Counted from the stretch's first letter, positions 14,841-23,672 are shown. The stretch: DNA of 47,537 bases from JAFGSZ01 sp964492185 (GCA_964492185.1 CAZBJH010000011.1:1-47537), one strand, 5' to 3'. The notes: generated by a model not told the origin, from the letters alone. Numbers and translations are program-made.

Positions 14841-15599
14841 TTATATTGTTATTTCTTCATTCAGCCAGTCATAGCCTTTGGCTTCCAACTCATGAGCAAG
14901 CTCTTTGCCGCTTGATTTGACTATCCTGCCTTTATACAGCACATGAACATAATCAGGAATGATAAAATCAAGCAGGCGCTGATAATGCGTGATCACTATG
15001 GTTGCATTTTCTTTTGTCCGTAGTTTGTTCACCCCTTGTGCAACAATTTTCAGGGCATCGATATCCAGGCCCGAATCTGTTTCATCAAGGATGGAAAGCT
15101 GAGGTTCAAGCATGGCAAGCTGAAATATTTCATTCTTCTTTTTTTCACCTCCGGAAAACCCCTCATTTACACTTCTGTTGGTCAGTTTGGTATCTATGCC
15201 CACAAGATTTGTTTTTTCCCGCATGAGCTTAAGAAAATCAGAGGCTGACAGGGGAGCCATATCCATGTGTTTCCGTTTTTCATTTAAAGCGGTTTTTAAA
15301 AAATTAACCATGCTTACACCGGGTATTTCGACAGGGTATTGAAAACCCAGGAATAAGCCTTTCAGCGCGCGTTCCTCGGGGTCCATTTCTAACAGGTCTT
15401 CCCCGTTGAAAGTAGCACTCCCTGCAGTTATCTCAAAAAGCTCTCTCCCTGCAAGAGCGGCTGCAAGGGTACTTTTGCCCGATCCGTTGGGCCCCATGAT
15501 GGCATGTATTTCACCGGGGTTTACAGTCAGGTCGATTCCCTTCAGTATTTCTTTTCCTTCAATCTCAACTTTCAGGTTCTTTATATCCAGTATTGACAT
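14841..15599 (-). CDS. sufC: Fe-S cluster assembly ATPase SufC
   Basis: SufC is the ABC-type ATPase that drives conformational change of the SufBCD scaffold; it is cytoplasmic and not a transporter. The 252-residue protein shows Walker A GPNGSGKST (36-44), the SufC-type GLFLGFQYPVEIPGV segment (about 81-95) and the signature FSGGEKKKNE (about 148-157). Walker B with catalytic Glu is in LDETDSGLDID (about 171-181), and the switch histidine is in VITHYQR. The gene begins 59 bp after sufB ends. A repeat element separates it from sufD. Confidence 0.96.
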   Translation of the reverse strand: MSILDIKNLKVEIEGKEILKGIDLTVNPGEIHAIMGPNGSGKSTLAAALAGRELFEITAGSATFNGEDLLEMDPEERALKGLFLGFQYPVEIPGVSMVNFLKTALNEKRKHMDMAPLSASDFLKLMREKTNLVGIDTKLTNRSVNEGFSGGEKKKNEIFQLAMLEPQLSILDETDSGLDIDALKIVAQGVNKLRTKENATIVITHYQRLLDFIIPDYVHVLYKGRIVKSSGKELAHELEAKGYDWLNEEITI

Positions 15600-15658
15600 G
15601 GTTCATATTTTTTAAATAAGATCTTATTGTTGTTTTATTATGCAGTTCAAAACACAAA

Positions 15659-17107
15659 CTATCCCACACTTCCTTCCAGGCTTATCTGAAGGAGCTTTTG
15701 AGCCTCCACAGCAAATTCCATAGGCAGTTTGTTAAGCACTTCTTTGGCATAACCATTAATGATCAGTCCTATAGCCGTTTCCGTATCAATACCCCGCTGG
15801 TTACAATAAAAGATCTGGTCCTCGCCGATTTTTGAGGTGGTTGCTTCGTGTTCAATAATAGCAGTATCGTTATCCACTTCAAGATAGGGGAATGTGTGAG
15901 CACCGCTGGTATCACTCAGCAGAAGCGAGTCACACTGCGAAAAGTTACGCACGTTGAAGGCATTTTTTGCAACCTTTACCAGTCCGCGGTAGCTGTTCTG
16001 GCTATATCCCCCGGATATACCTTTGGAAATAACAGTGCTTTTTGAATTTTTACCGATATGGATCATTTTAGTGCCTGTATCAGCCTGCTGGTGATTATTG
16101 GTCACAGCCACCGAATAAAATTCTCCTGTCGAATTTTCCCCTTTCAGGATACAGCTTGGGTATTTCCAGGTAATAGCCGAGCCTGTTTCAACCTGCGTCC
16201 AGGATATTTTTGAGTTATCACCTTTGCATATGCCGCGTTTGGTAACGAAGTTGAATATGCCGCCTTTACCGTTCTTGTCTCCCGGGTACCAGTTTTGCAC
16301 AGTTGAATATTTTACCTCCGCATTTTCATGAACAATAATTTCAACGATAGCTGCATGCAGTTGGTGCTCATCGCGCATGGGTGCTGTACAACCTTCAAGG
16401 TAACTCACGTAACTGTCATCTTCGGCAATGATCAGCGTCCGTTCAAACTGGCCTGTATTAGCGGCATTAATCCTGAAATAGGTTGACAGTTCCATCGGGC
16501 AACGCACACCTTTTGGGATATAGCAAAATGACCCGTCACTGAAAACTGCCGAGTTTAATGTTGCAAAATAGTTGTCGGTATAAGGAACAACTGATCCCAT
16601 GTATTTCTTTATAAGATCGGGATATTCACGGACGGCCTCACTGAATGAGCAAAAAATAATACCCAGCTCTGCCAGTGTTTCACGGAAAGTTGTTTTTACC
16701 GAGATGCTGTCCATTACAGCATCCACTGCAACGCCGGAGAGGTGCTTTTGTTCTTCCAGGGGAATCCCCAGTTTTTCAAATGTTCTGAGCAGTTCGGGAT
16801 CTACCTCGTCCAGACTTTTAAGTGCTGCCTTGCGCCTGGGTGCAGAATAATATATGATATCCTGGTAATCGATCCGGGGGACCACAAGGTGCGCCCATTT
16901 TGGCATTTTCATGGTTTTCCAGTGCCTGTATGCTTTTAACCTGAAATCCAGCAGAAATTCCGGTTCTTCCTTTTTTGCCGATATCAGACGGATCACTTCC
17001 TCACTCAATCCTCTGGGAATGGAATCGACATCAATATCAGTTACAAACCCGTATTTGTAATCACTTTGTGTAACCTCGTTCAGTATTTTATCCTGTTCAA
17101 CTTTCAT
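15659..17107 (-). CDS. sufB: Fe-S cluster assembly scaffold protein SufB
   Basis: SufB is the main scaffold subunit on which Fe-S clusters are built. Length (482) is typical. Recognisable parts are LLDFRLKAYRHW near the N-terminus, FCYIPKGVRCPMELSTYFRIN, YLEGCTAPMRDEHQLHAAIVE, and NFSQCDSLLL, where the cysteine at about residue 392 corresponds to a functionally important family cysteine. EHEATTSKIGEDQIFYC comes near the end. It is the first gene of the minus-strand sufBCDSET operon. A TATTTTTG -7-like box lies 7 bp before the ATG. No IscR or Fur-like regulator or operator was identified nearby. Confidence 0.96.
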   Translation of the reverse strand: MKVEQDKILNEVTQSDYKYGFVTDIDVDSIPRGLSEEVIRLISAKKEEPEFLLDFRLKAYRHWKTMKMPKWAHLVVPRIDYQDIIYYSAPRRKAALKSLDEVDPELLRTFEKLGIPLEEQKHLSGVAVDAVMDSISVKTTFRETLAELGIIFCSFSEAVREYPDLIKKYMGSVVPYTDNYFATLNSAVFSDGSFCYIPKGVRCPMELSTYFRINAANTGQFERTLIIAEDDSYVSYLEGCTAPMRDEHQLHAAIVEIIVHENAEVKYSTVQNWYPGDKNGKGGIFNFVTKRGICKGDNSKISWTQVETGSAITWKYPSCILKGENSTGEFYSVAVTNNHQQADTGTKMIHIGKNSKSTVISKGISGGYSQNSYRGLVKVAKNAFNVRNFSQCDSLLLSDTSGAHTFPYLEVDNDTAIIEHEATTSKIGEDQIFYCNQRGIDTETAIGLIINGYAKEVLNKLPMEFAVEAQKLLQISLEGSVG

Positions 17108-17114
17108 AATCCTG

Positions 17115-17122
17115 CAAAAATA
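17115..17122 (-). promoter_or_regulatory. candidate -7 box for sufB
   Basis: On the minus strand the octamer TATTTTTG, followed by CA, matches the Bacteroidetes -7 consensus TAnnTTTG. It is only 7 bp from the sufB ATG, so the transcript would be almost leaderless. No clear TTTG -33 element lies at the expected distance. The real promoter may lie further up. Confidence 0.3.
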
Positions 17123-17177
17123 TAAATAATACCCGTTGATCCTTTTGATTTTTGTAAGCTTACTTATTTTTATTTAG

Positions 17178-17338
17178 TGTCTGTCCATAAAGTCCCATTT
17201 GCCGCGTTACGCTTGTCCGAGAATTGCTCATTTACGACAGGTAAACTCAGCATTTTCGGACTGCACGAGCCTTGCAAATGAAACTTTATGAACAGACACA
17301 TGGTCAATTAAATATTTTGTCAACTTTATAGACAGACA
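17178..17338 (+). mobile_element. MITE-like palindromic element, 161-bp class
   Basis: This copy lies between the divergent sufB and thiL genes. Its ends TGTCTGTCCATAAAGT and ACTTTATAGACAGACA are inverted repeats differing at one position. It is flanked on both sides by the identical octamer TTATTTAG, the clearest target-site duplication in the window. The inner hairpin (CATTTGC...GCAAATG) and the internal AACAGACA end copy are present. Confidence 0.85.
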
Positions 17339-17481
17339 TTATTTAGAATAATTATAAATAAAGGTAAATATACAAAATCATCTCAAATTAATAAGGATAT
17401 TTGCGGCAGATTGTTCAAAACAGAAAGTTCGAAGTGCAAAGACCGGAGTTTGAATGTAAACCGGAGATCTGAGATTGAAGA

Positions 17482-17533
17482 AAAGGGAGTGTTGAATTCT
17501 GAACCGGCTTCGCTGAACTCCCTTTAGCCGGTT
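17482..17533 (+). promoter_or_regulatory. two overlapping hairpins upstream of thiL
   Basis: AAAGGGAGT (17482-17490) pairs with ACTCCCTTT (17517-17525). AACCGGC (17502-17508) pairs with GCCGGTT (17527-17533). The two stems overlap, so only one can form at a time. They lie 60-110 bp before the thiL start. The arrangement could be an alternating leader structure or a decayed repeat. A TPP riboswitch was considered and not supported. Confidence 0.3.
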
Positions 17534-17592
17534 GTTGAACTGCCGGATCAAATTCAATTGTACTATCCGTCGATTAAACAGAAATAAAGCCT

Positions 17593-18636
17593 ATGGCAGA
17601 TAAAAAGAATGATAAAAAAAGTATTAGCAGGCTCGGTGAATTTAAGCTTATTGAACTGCTGACAAAAGGAAGCAGGAATAAGAACAGCAGTACCCTTCAT
17701 GGTATCGGTGATGATGCTGCCGTAACCGGTTACAAGTCCGGTTGCCAGCTGATCACTACCGATCTGCTTACAGAGGGTGTCCATTTCGATCTTATGTATT
17801 CGCCCATGAAGCATTTGGGGTATAAGGCAGCTATCGTGAATTTCTCTGATATTTATGCCATGAACGGACGGCCGAAGCAGATGACAGTAGCGATTGCTGT
17901 ATCGCGAAAGATATCGCTGCCCATGCTTGAAAAAATATATGAAGGTTTACATTTGGCATGTGAGCGTTATGATGTTGATCTGGTCGGGGGTGATACCTCC
18001 ACTTCCATTACCGGGATGCATATAATGATAACAGTGGTTGGAGAGTGCGACCCGAAAAGAATAACATATCGTAAGGGAGCAAAGGTGAATGACCTGATCT
18101 GTGTGTCCGGAGACCTGGGGGCTTCATACATGGGATTACAACTTCTGGAGAGAGAAAAGAAGGTTTTTCAGGAAAGCAGGGGTTCACAACCCGACCTCTC
18201 AGGGAATGATTATATCCTCGAGCGGCAGCTCAAACCCGAAGCCCGCGAGGATATTATCGAGCTGCTTGGAAAAGAGGACATTGTACCGACATCAATGATC
18301 GACCTTTCAGATGGTCTGTCTTCCGATCTGATGCATATTTGTAAACAATCGAATGCCGGATGCCGCGTATATTCCGATAAGATTCCCATTCACCCTGATA
18401 CAGTAAGAATGGCTGAAGAGTTTCATCTGGATGGGATAATCGCCGCCCTGAACGGAGGGGAAGATTATGAGCTGGCATTTACGGTTCCGGTTGAAATGCA
18501 CGATAAGGTTAGTGCCCTGCCCGGCATTTCTGTTATCGGCCACATTACCGACGCCCGTGAAGGAAAATTCCTTGTTACCCCCCAGGGGCAGACAATTGAA
18601 TTACAGGCCCGTGGCTGGGATAGTTTCAATGAGTAG
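17593..18636 (+). CDS. thiL: thiamine-monophosphate kinase
   Basis: ThiL phosphorylates thiamine monophosphate to the cofactor thiamine diphosphate using ATP. The 347-residue protein has the family metal- and nucleotide-binding motifs: GIGDDAAV near residue 38, LITTDLLTEGVHFD, and NFSDIYAMNGRP. These are followed by DLVGGDTS, VSGDLGAS, MIDLSDGLSSD and NGGEDYELAF near the C-terminus. Length is within the family range. It stands alone between repeat-containing intergenic DNA and the convergent lpxA gene; no other thi biosynthesis gene is adjacent. Confidence 0.94.
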   Translation: MADKKNDKKSISRLGEFKLIELLTKGSRNKNSSTLHGIGDDAAVTGYKSGCQLITTDLLTEGVHFDLMYSPMKHLGYKAAIVNFSDIYAMNGRPKQMTVAIAVSRKISLPMLEKIYEGLHLACERYDVDLVGGDTSTSITGMHIMITVVGECDPKRITYRKGAKVNDLICVSGDLGASYMGLQLLEREKKVFQESRGSQPDLSGNDYILERQLKPEAREDIIELLGKEDIVPTSMIDLSDGLSSDLMHICKQSNAGCRVYSDKIPIHPDTVRMAEEFHLDGIIAALNGGEDYELAFTVPVEMHDKVSALPGISVIGHITDAREGKFLVTPQGQTIELQARGWDSFNE

Positions 18637-18707
18637 CCTGAAATTGCAACCTGCTTTTTTTTGCTTTTTCGAACGATCCAGAATTAAACAAAATATTTGA
18701 TTTATTC

Positions 18708-19493
18708 CTATTTCTCGTCAAAATACCCACGGATAATACCCCGTTTTGAGTTGTTTACAAAGAGAATGATCTCGTCGCGTTCGTTGGAGGCGGGGAGGTT
18801 AACCTCGATGTAGCGGATGGCATCGGAAATATTCAGTCCGCGCTGGTATATGATCCTGTATATTTCCTGGATCTCGTATATTGTTTCATTTTTAAAGTTC
18901 TTTCGGCGCAGTCCGATGGAATTGATGCCTGTATAGGAGAGGGGTTCGCGGCCTGCCAGGATATAAGGAGGGACATCTTTCGCCACTTTACCGGTTGCCT
19001 GAATAAATGCATGAATGCCAATGCGGACAAACTGATGAACCACTGCATAAGGGCTTAGGATAGCATAATCATCAATCTCCACTTCACCTGCCAGTCCTGC
19101 ATGACTGCCAAGAATACAGCTGTTTCCTATATTACAGTCGTGGGCTATATGCGCGTACGATTGAATAAGGCAATTACTGCCGACTTTGGTAATCCCTCTT
19201 GCCTTGGTACCACGGTTGATGGTAACAAACTCCCTTATGACTGTGTTATCTCCAATTTCAGCCGTGGTATCCTCACCTGCGAATTTCAGGTCCTGGGGTA
19301 TGGCTCCGATAACTGCTCCGGGAAAGATCCTGCAGTTTTTTCCTATGCGTGATCCGTCCATGATCACTGCATTGGGCCCAATCCAGGTGCCTTCACCAAT
19401 TTCGACATTCTTTGAAATGCTTACAAAGGATTCTACAGTAACGTTATCGTCAATTTTTGCTTCGGGGTGAATATTGGATAATGATTGATTCAT
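18708..19493 (-). CDS. lpxA: acyl-ACP--UDP-N-acetylglucosamine O-acyltransferase LpxA
   Basis: LpxA catalyses the first step of lipid A synthesis, moving a 3-hydroxyacyl chain from ACP to UDP-GlcNAc. The product is a left-handed beta-helix of hexapeptide repeats (for example IHPEAKIDDNVTVESF and IGENTVI-type units), with INRGTKARGITKVGSNCLIQSYAHIAHDCNIGN carrying the catalytic histidine region. It ends with the helical LRRKNFKNETIYEIQEIYRI domain. ATG 19493 (MNQSLSNIHPEA) matches usual family starts; ATG 19502 would add three residues. A MITE-like element separates it from lpxC-fabZ upstream in what is otherwise a conserved Bacteroidota gene order. Confidence 0.95.
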   Translation of the reverse strand: MNQSLSNIHPEAKIDDNVTVESFVSISKNVEIGEGTWIGPNAVIMDGSRIGKNCRIFPGAVIGAIPQDLKFAGEDTTAEIGDNTVIREFVTINRGTKARGITKVGSNCLIQSYAHIAHDCNIGNSCILGSHAGLAGEVEIDDYAILSPYAVVHQFVRIGIHAFIQATGKVAKDVPPYILAGREPLSYTGINSIGLRRKNFKNETIYEIQEIYRIIYQRGLNISDAIRYIEVNLPASNERDEIILFVNNSKRGIIRGYFDEK

Positions 19494-19513
19494 AGAGTGC
19501 ATTTTTTAATTAG

Positions 19514-19674
19514 TGTCTGTCCATAAAGTCCAATTTGCCGCGTTACGCTTGCCCGAAAATTGCTCATTTACAACTAGTAAACTCCGCGTTTTCGGACCGC
19601 GCGAGCCTTGCAAATGGAACCTTCTGAACAGACACATGACCAGTTAAATATTTTGACTACTTTAAAGACGGGCA
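19514..19674 (+). mobile_element. MITE-like palindromic element, 161-bp class, inside the lpx gene cluster
   Basis: It begins TGTCTGTCCATAAAGT and ends ACTTTAAAGACGGGCA. The flanks TTAATTAG and CTAATTAT share a central TAATTA. The inner hairpin and internal GAACAGACA are present. It lies between lpxC-fabZ and lpxA, 11 bp upstream of the earliest lpxA ATG. The remaining 173 bp up to the end of lpxC-fabZ is AT-rich without recognisable features. Confidence 0.82.
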
Positions 19675-19847
19675 CTAATTATATTCTGCTATTTCCGCTT
19701 TTTCAGTTTGCATAAGCCTTAATATTAAAGCTGTGCTTAATAAATAATATAGTTGCATTTAAGAAATAAATAAAATATAACGGATTTTTTGAACGTTTAT
19801 TTTGCAGGGTATAAATCTTATTGTTTCTAAGGGGATCCATTCAAAAA

Positions 19848-21248
19848 TCAGCTTTGCTCCTTTTTAGCAAGTTGCGCCATAAAATCCCCTTCCATAACCA
19901 TGGTGTTGCCTACGAAGATATGTCCGTGTGTTAATGCAATCCCGTGTTTAACAGGTCCAAGCAGCTTCATCCGGATATTCAGGGTATCTCCGGGCACAAC
20001 TTTATTTTTGAATTTTATATTTTCAATTTTTAGGAAATACAGCAGATAATTTTCAGGGTCGGGCACTTTGCTTAACAGCAGGATCCCGCCAACCTGGGCC
20101 ATGGTTTCAATCTGAAGCACACCCGGCATGATGGGTTCTTCGGGGTAATGACCGACAAAAAAAGCTTCATTCATTGTAACGTTCTTTATACCACAAATGA
20201 TCCATTCATCCATATAGGTTATTTTATCAACAAACAGGAAAGGAGGCCGGTGAGGAAGACGTTTTTTGACCTCATTTAAATTGTAAAGCGGTTGTTTATT
20301 CGGATCATAATCCGGTGGTAAGGGTTTTTTTGAGCTTATTTTAATGTTTTTCCTGATGATCTTAGCAATTTCGGTATTGGCATGATGTCCCGGACGTTTT
20401 GCGATAACCCTCCCTTTCAGGGGCTTGCCGATCAGTGCCAGGTCACCTATAACATCCAGCAATTTATGACGGGCGGGTTCATTGCTGAAGTAAAGGTCAA
20501 TATTGTTCAATATGCCTTCGGGCATTACTTTAACTTTTGGTTTATTGAAAAGTTCGGCCAGGTGGTCAATCTCTACCTGGGAAACCTGCCTGTCCATTAT
20601 CACTATGGCGTTATCGAGATCCCCGCCTTTTATGAGGTTATTTTTCAACAGGAACTCAAGCTCATGCAGGAATACAAAGGTCCGGCATTTTGAGATATCA
20701 TTTTCAAAGTCTGACAGATCCTCAAGTGTCGCGTATTGAAATCCAAGTACTTTGGAATTATAATCAATTTGTACGTCAATGGTTAATTTATCATCCGGAT
20801 AAATTTCCAGGGTCACATTGTTCCCCGGGTCATTATATGTAATTTTTTCATTAACCGTATAATACTCCCGGTCATCCTTCTGTTCCCTGATCCCGGCCTT
20901 TTTTATCAATTCGACGAAATGTCCGGAGCTACCATCCAGGATGGGCATTTCAGGCCCTTTAACTTCAATAATCGCGTTGTCAACCCCTAATCCGTAAAAT
21001 GCGGCAAGTACATGTTCAATAGTAGATATAGTGTGACCGTTTAATGATAATGTAGTGCCCCTGTTGGTCGTTACAACATATTCCGCGAGCGCCTTTATTT
21101 CAGGAGAGTTTTCCAGATCAGTCCGTTTAAAAATATAACCGGTGTTTCCCGGGGCGGGCCTGAATGTAACCTTCACATTTTCGCCACTGTGTAATCCCCT
21201 TCCTTCAATAGATACATCTTTGGAAATGGTCCTTTGTTTTTCTGCCAT
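19848..21248 (-). CDS. lpxC/fabZ: bifunctional UDP-3-O-acyl-GlcNAc deacetylase / 3-hydroxyacyl-ACP dehydratase
   Basis: The 466-residue fusion joins LpxC (about 1-305), the committed zinc-dependent deacetylase of lipid A synthesis, to FabZ (about 320-466), the fatty-acid dehydratase competing for the same acyl-ACP pool. In LpxC the catalytic TIEH motif gives Glu78 and zinc-binding His79. The other ligand region is RHKLLD (His261, Asp265), with a catalytic histidine in RPGHHANTE. In FabZ the LPHRPPFLFVD segment and GHYPEEPIMPGVLQIETMAQ provide His367 and Glu381. The fusion is characteristic of Bacteroidetes. It lies 70 bp after lpxD on the same strand. Confidence 0.96.
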   Translation of the reverse strand: MAEKQRTISKDVSIEGRGLHSGENVKVTFRPAPGNTGYIFKRTDLENSPEIKALAEYVVTTNRGTTLSLNGHTISTIEHVLAAFYGLGVDNAIIEVKGPEMPILDGSSGHFVELIKKAGIREQKDDREYYTVNEKITYNDPGNNVTLEIYPDDKLTIDVQIDYNSKVLGFQYATLEDLSDFENDISKCRTFVFLHELEFLLKNNLIKGGDLDNAIVIMDRQVSQVEIDHLAELFNKPKVKVMPEGILNNIDLYFSNEPARHKLLDVIGDLALIGKPLKGRVIAKRPGHHANTEIAKIIRKNIKISSKKPLPPDYDPNKQPLYNLNEVKKRLPHRPPFLFVDKITYMDEWIICGIKNVTMNEAFFVGHYPEEPIMPGVLQIETMAQVGGILLLSKVPDPENYLLYFLKIENIKFKNKVVPGDTLNIRMKLLGPVKHGIALTHGHIFVGNTMVMEGDFMAQLAKKEQS

Positions 21249-21318
21249 TGATTTATTAATAAATTAGGAACGATTAAAGAAAACGCAAGATATAAAAAAA
21301 ATAGTAAACGCGGTCAAT

Positions 21319-22374
21319 TTACTTTTCGTCTGGAGATTGACTTTTTTTAAGTTCATTAAGTTCTTTTTCAAGCTTGTTGAGGCGTTGGAACATATCCGGC
21401 AGATTCTTGAAAACTGCCAGGGACCTTTTATTGTCCATAAAGTTTGTTGCCGGTGAACCCATGATAACAGTTCCTTCCTTTTCTACATTGTTGGTTACTC
21501 CCGACTGGGCCGCCACTTTAACTCCGCTGGCAAGCTGAATATGCCCTACCAGTCCTGCCTGGGCACCGATCATACATTCACTGCCAAGCTTGGAAGACCC
21601 GGCAATCCCCGCCTGGGCAGTTACTATGCTGTTTTTTCCGATCTCCACATTATGCGCGATCTGTATCAGGTTATCCAGCTTTGACCCTTTGCGGATGATG
21701 GTCGATCCCATGGTTGCCCTGTCAACGGATACATTGCTGCCGATCTCCACATCGTCTTCAAGAATAACATTTCCTATCTGCGGTATTTTTTTATAGCTCT
21801 TATCCTGCTGTGGAGCAAAACCAAATCCGTCTGATCCGATCACAGTGCCCGAATGAATAATACAATCAGCCCCGATAATACAATCATGATAAATTTTAAC
21901 ACCCGGATAAATAATGGTGTTGTCACCAATCCGGGCATTATCACCAATATAAACCTGAGGGTATATTTTTGCACCTTTTCCAATAATAGCGTTTTCCCCG
22001 ATAAAGGCAAAAGCCCCTATATAATTTTCCCCTCCAAGACTTGCAGTCGGGCTAATGAAGGCCGGTTTATCAGTTCCGGACTTTTCGGGCAGGTTTTGTA
22101 CATAAAGGTCGAGCAGCATGGCAAATGCTTTATAGGCGTCATCAACGCGTATCAACACGGGTTTGATGCCTTTACTTACCTGCAGGCTTTTGTTTATCAG
22201 TACAACGGATGATCGAGTTGTGTATAAGTATTTTTCATACTTGGGATTGGACAAAAAGGACAATGTTCCTTTTTTACCGTCCTCAATTGCCGAAACGTTT
22301 GTTACTAAAACTTCGGGGTCTCCTGTCAGTTCTCCGTCTAAGAATTCGGCAATTTTCCTGGCTTTAAATTCCAT
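21319..22374 (-). CDS. lpxD: UDP-3-O-acylglucosamine N-acyltransferase LpxD
   Basis: LpxD adds the second 3-hydroxyacyl chain in lipid A synthesis. The 351-residue protein has the N-terminal uridine-binding domain (residues 1-100, with GTLSFLSNPKYEKYLYTT). A long hexapeptide-repeat beta-helix follows, including IGSDGFGFAPQ and QIAHNVEIGKNSIVTAQAGIAGSSKLG with the catalytic histidine, and then the GSPATNFMDNKR segment. A C-terminal coiled-coil-like helix (FQRLNKLEKELNELKK) completes it. It lies between an HD phosphohydrolase (31 bp upstream) and lpxC-fabZ, consistent with one transcript. Confidence 0.95.
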   Translation of the reverse strand: MEFKARKIAEFLDGELTGDPEVLVTNVSAIEDGKKGTLSFLSNPKYEKYLYTTRSSVVLINKSLQVSKGIKPVLIRVDDAYKAFAMLLDLYVQNLPEKSGTDKPAFISPTASLGGENYIGAFAFIGENAIIGKGAKIYPQVYIGDNARIGDNTIIYPGVKIYHDCIIGADCIIHSGTVIGSDGFGFAPQQDKSYKKIPQIGNVILEDDVEIGSNVSVDRATMGSTIIRKGSKLDNLIQIAHNVEIGKNSIVTAQAGIAGSSKLGSECMIGAQAGLVGHIQLASGVKVAAQSGVTNNVEKEGTVIMGSPATNFMDNKRSLAVFKNLPDMFQRLNKLEKELNELKKSQSPDEK

Positions 22375-22405
22375 GTTCGTAAAGATTTGCGCACAAAACT
22401 AATTA

Positions 22406-23656
22406 TTATAATTTTACTCCACAATCTTTGGGATAAGATATAAAGTATTTTTTTACAGTTTTGTAGAGAGATGAAACGTTAAGAATATCCGAAGCTTCCG
22501 AAGCATCAACGATTTTCCCGCTTTTATACAAAATTTGTATTTTTTCATCCAGTACATTATATGCATTGTTCAGTATGTTGCCTTCAAAGACAAGGAAATG
22601 TATATCCTCTTCTGATACAGGATGGTTTTTCAATACACTTTTTTTAATTTTTCTGATCTGTTCCCCTGGGAAAGGACTATCCTGGATTATAATTTTGGGC
22701 AGCTTTCGGTTGATCATATTATATGAAAGGGTTGATAGTAAATGATCCCCGTGTGATGCCCACATTTTTGCCGACACGATAATATCATCATCATCAAGCT
22801 GCACGAAGTGATCCAGTATGGCGGGAATATCTTCACTTTTGATTTCCCTGAATGAGTTATATAAAAAGTAGTTCAGGGCATCGGTACCCAACACATTGCC
22901 TGTTGTTACTGCCAGTGTCTTTGCACGCTTAAGCATTTTCAAAAGCAAATTTTCTGCTGCAAGAACGGTTTTATGGAAATATACCTGCCAGTACATTAAG
23001 CGCCTGGCAATCAAAAATTTTTCTATGGAATATATTCCTTTTGCTTCAAGAACCAACTGGTCATCCACCACATTCAGCATTTTGATGATCCTGTCGGAAC
23101 CGATAACCCCTTCGGTTACTCCGGTAAAAAAGCTGTCCCTTTTCAGGTAATCCATTCTGTCCATGTCAAGCTGTCCGGATACAAGCTGGTGAAGGAATTT
23201 TTTTTCGTATGTATTATTAAAGATCTTCAGAGCAAGTTCAAGTCTGCCGTTATAATCATTATTAAGTTTATTCATGATCAGGGCAGACAACTCTTCATGC
23301 GATAAATTATCAATAATGCTTTCTTCAAGAGCATGTGAAAAGGGCCCGTGTCCGATATCATGTAATAAAATTGCCAGAATGGCTGCTTCCTCTTCTTCAC
23401 TACTGATATGCATCCCTTTAAGACGTATATTTTGAATGGCCTGTACCATAAGATGTGATGCACCCAATGCATGCTGGAACCGGGTATGGTTTGCTCCCGG
23501 ATAAACATAATGTGTGAGACCCAGTTGTTTTATTCTTCGCAACCTCTGAAAATAAGGATGTTCAATCAGGTCGAATACAAATTCGAAAGGGATGGTTATG
23601 AATCCGTGTACCGGATCATTGATGATCTTTTTCTTATTATATGTAGTTTGTTCCAC
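22406..23656 (-). CDS. HD-domain phosphohydrolase (dNTPase-like)
   Basis: The 416-residue protein begins with NDPVHGFITIPFEFVFDLIEHPYFQRLRRIKQLG, an arrangement typical of HD proteins related to dNTP triphosphohydrolases and SAMHD1. Metal ligands are visible in TRFQHALGASHL and LLHDIGHGPFSHALEE, with the distal Asp in SGQLDMDRMDYLKRDS. The substrate is unknown. In many Bacteroidota this gene precedes lpxD, which fits here (31 bp gap). The start is a GTG at 23656, since no ATG precedes the conserved region. A TACCTTTG -7-like box ends 8 bp upstream, implying a very short leader. Confidence 0.88.
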   Translation of the reverse strand: MEQTTYNKKKIINDPVHGFITIPFEFVFDLIEHPYFQRLRRIKQLGLTHYVYPGANHTRFQHALGASHLMVQAIQNIRLKGMHISSEEEEAAILAILLHDIGHGPFSHALEESIIDNLSHEELSALIMNKLNNDYNGRLELALKIFNNTYEKKFLHQLVSGQLDMDRMDYLKRDSFFTGVTEGVIGSDRIIKMLNVVDDQLVLEAKGIYSIEKFLIARRLMYWQVYFHKTVLAAENLLLKMLKRAKTLAVTTGNVLGTDALNYFLYNSFREIKSEDIPAILDHFVQLDDDDIIVSAKMWASHGDHLLSTLSYNMINRKLPKIIIQDSPFPGEQIRKIKKSVLKNHPVSEEDIHFLVFEGNILNNAYNVLDEKIQILYKSGKIVDASEASDILNVSSLYKTVKKYFISYPKDCGVKL

Positions 23657-23664
23657 TATGGTTG

Positions 23665-23672
23665 CAAAGGTA
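23665..23672 (-). promoter_or_regulatory. candidate -7 box for the HD-lpx operon
   Basis: On the minus strand TACCTTTG followed by CA matches the Bacteroidetes TAnnTTTG -7 consensus exactly. It lies 8 bp before the GTG start of the HD gene. No obvious TTTG -33 element is seen 17-21 bp upstream. Confidence 0.35.

Noticed and set aside
17344..17592. TPP riboswitch upstream of thiL
   Set aside because: A CTGAGA occurs at 17468, but the other conserved TPP segments (such as the ACCTGATC-type and GCGNAGGGA-type blocks) are missing.
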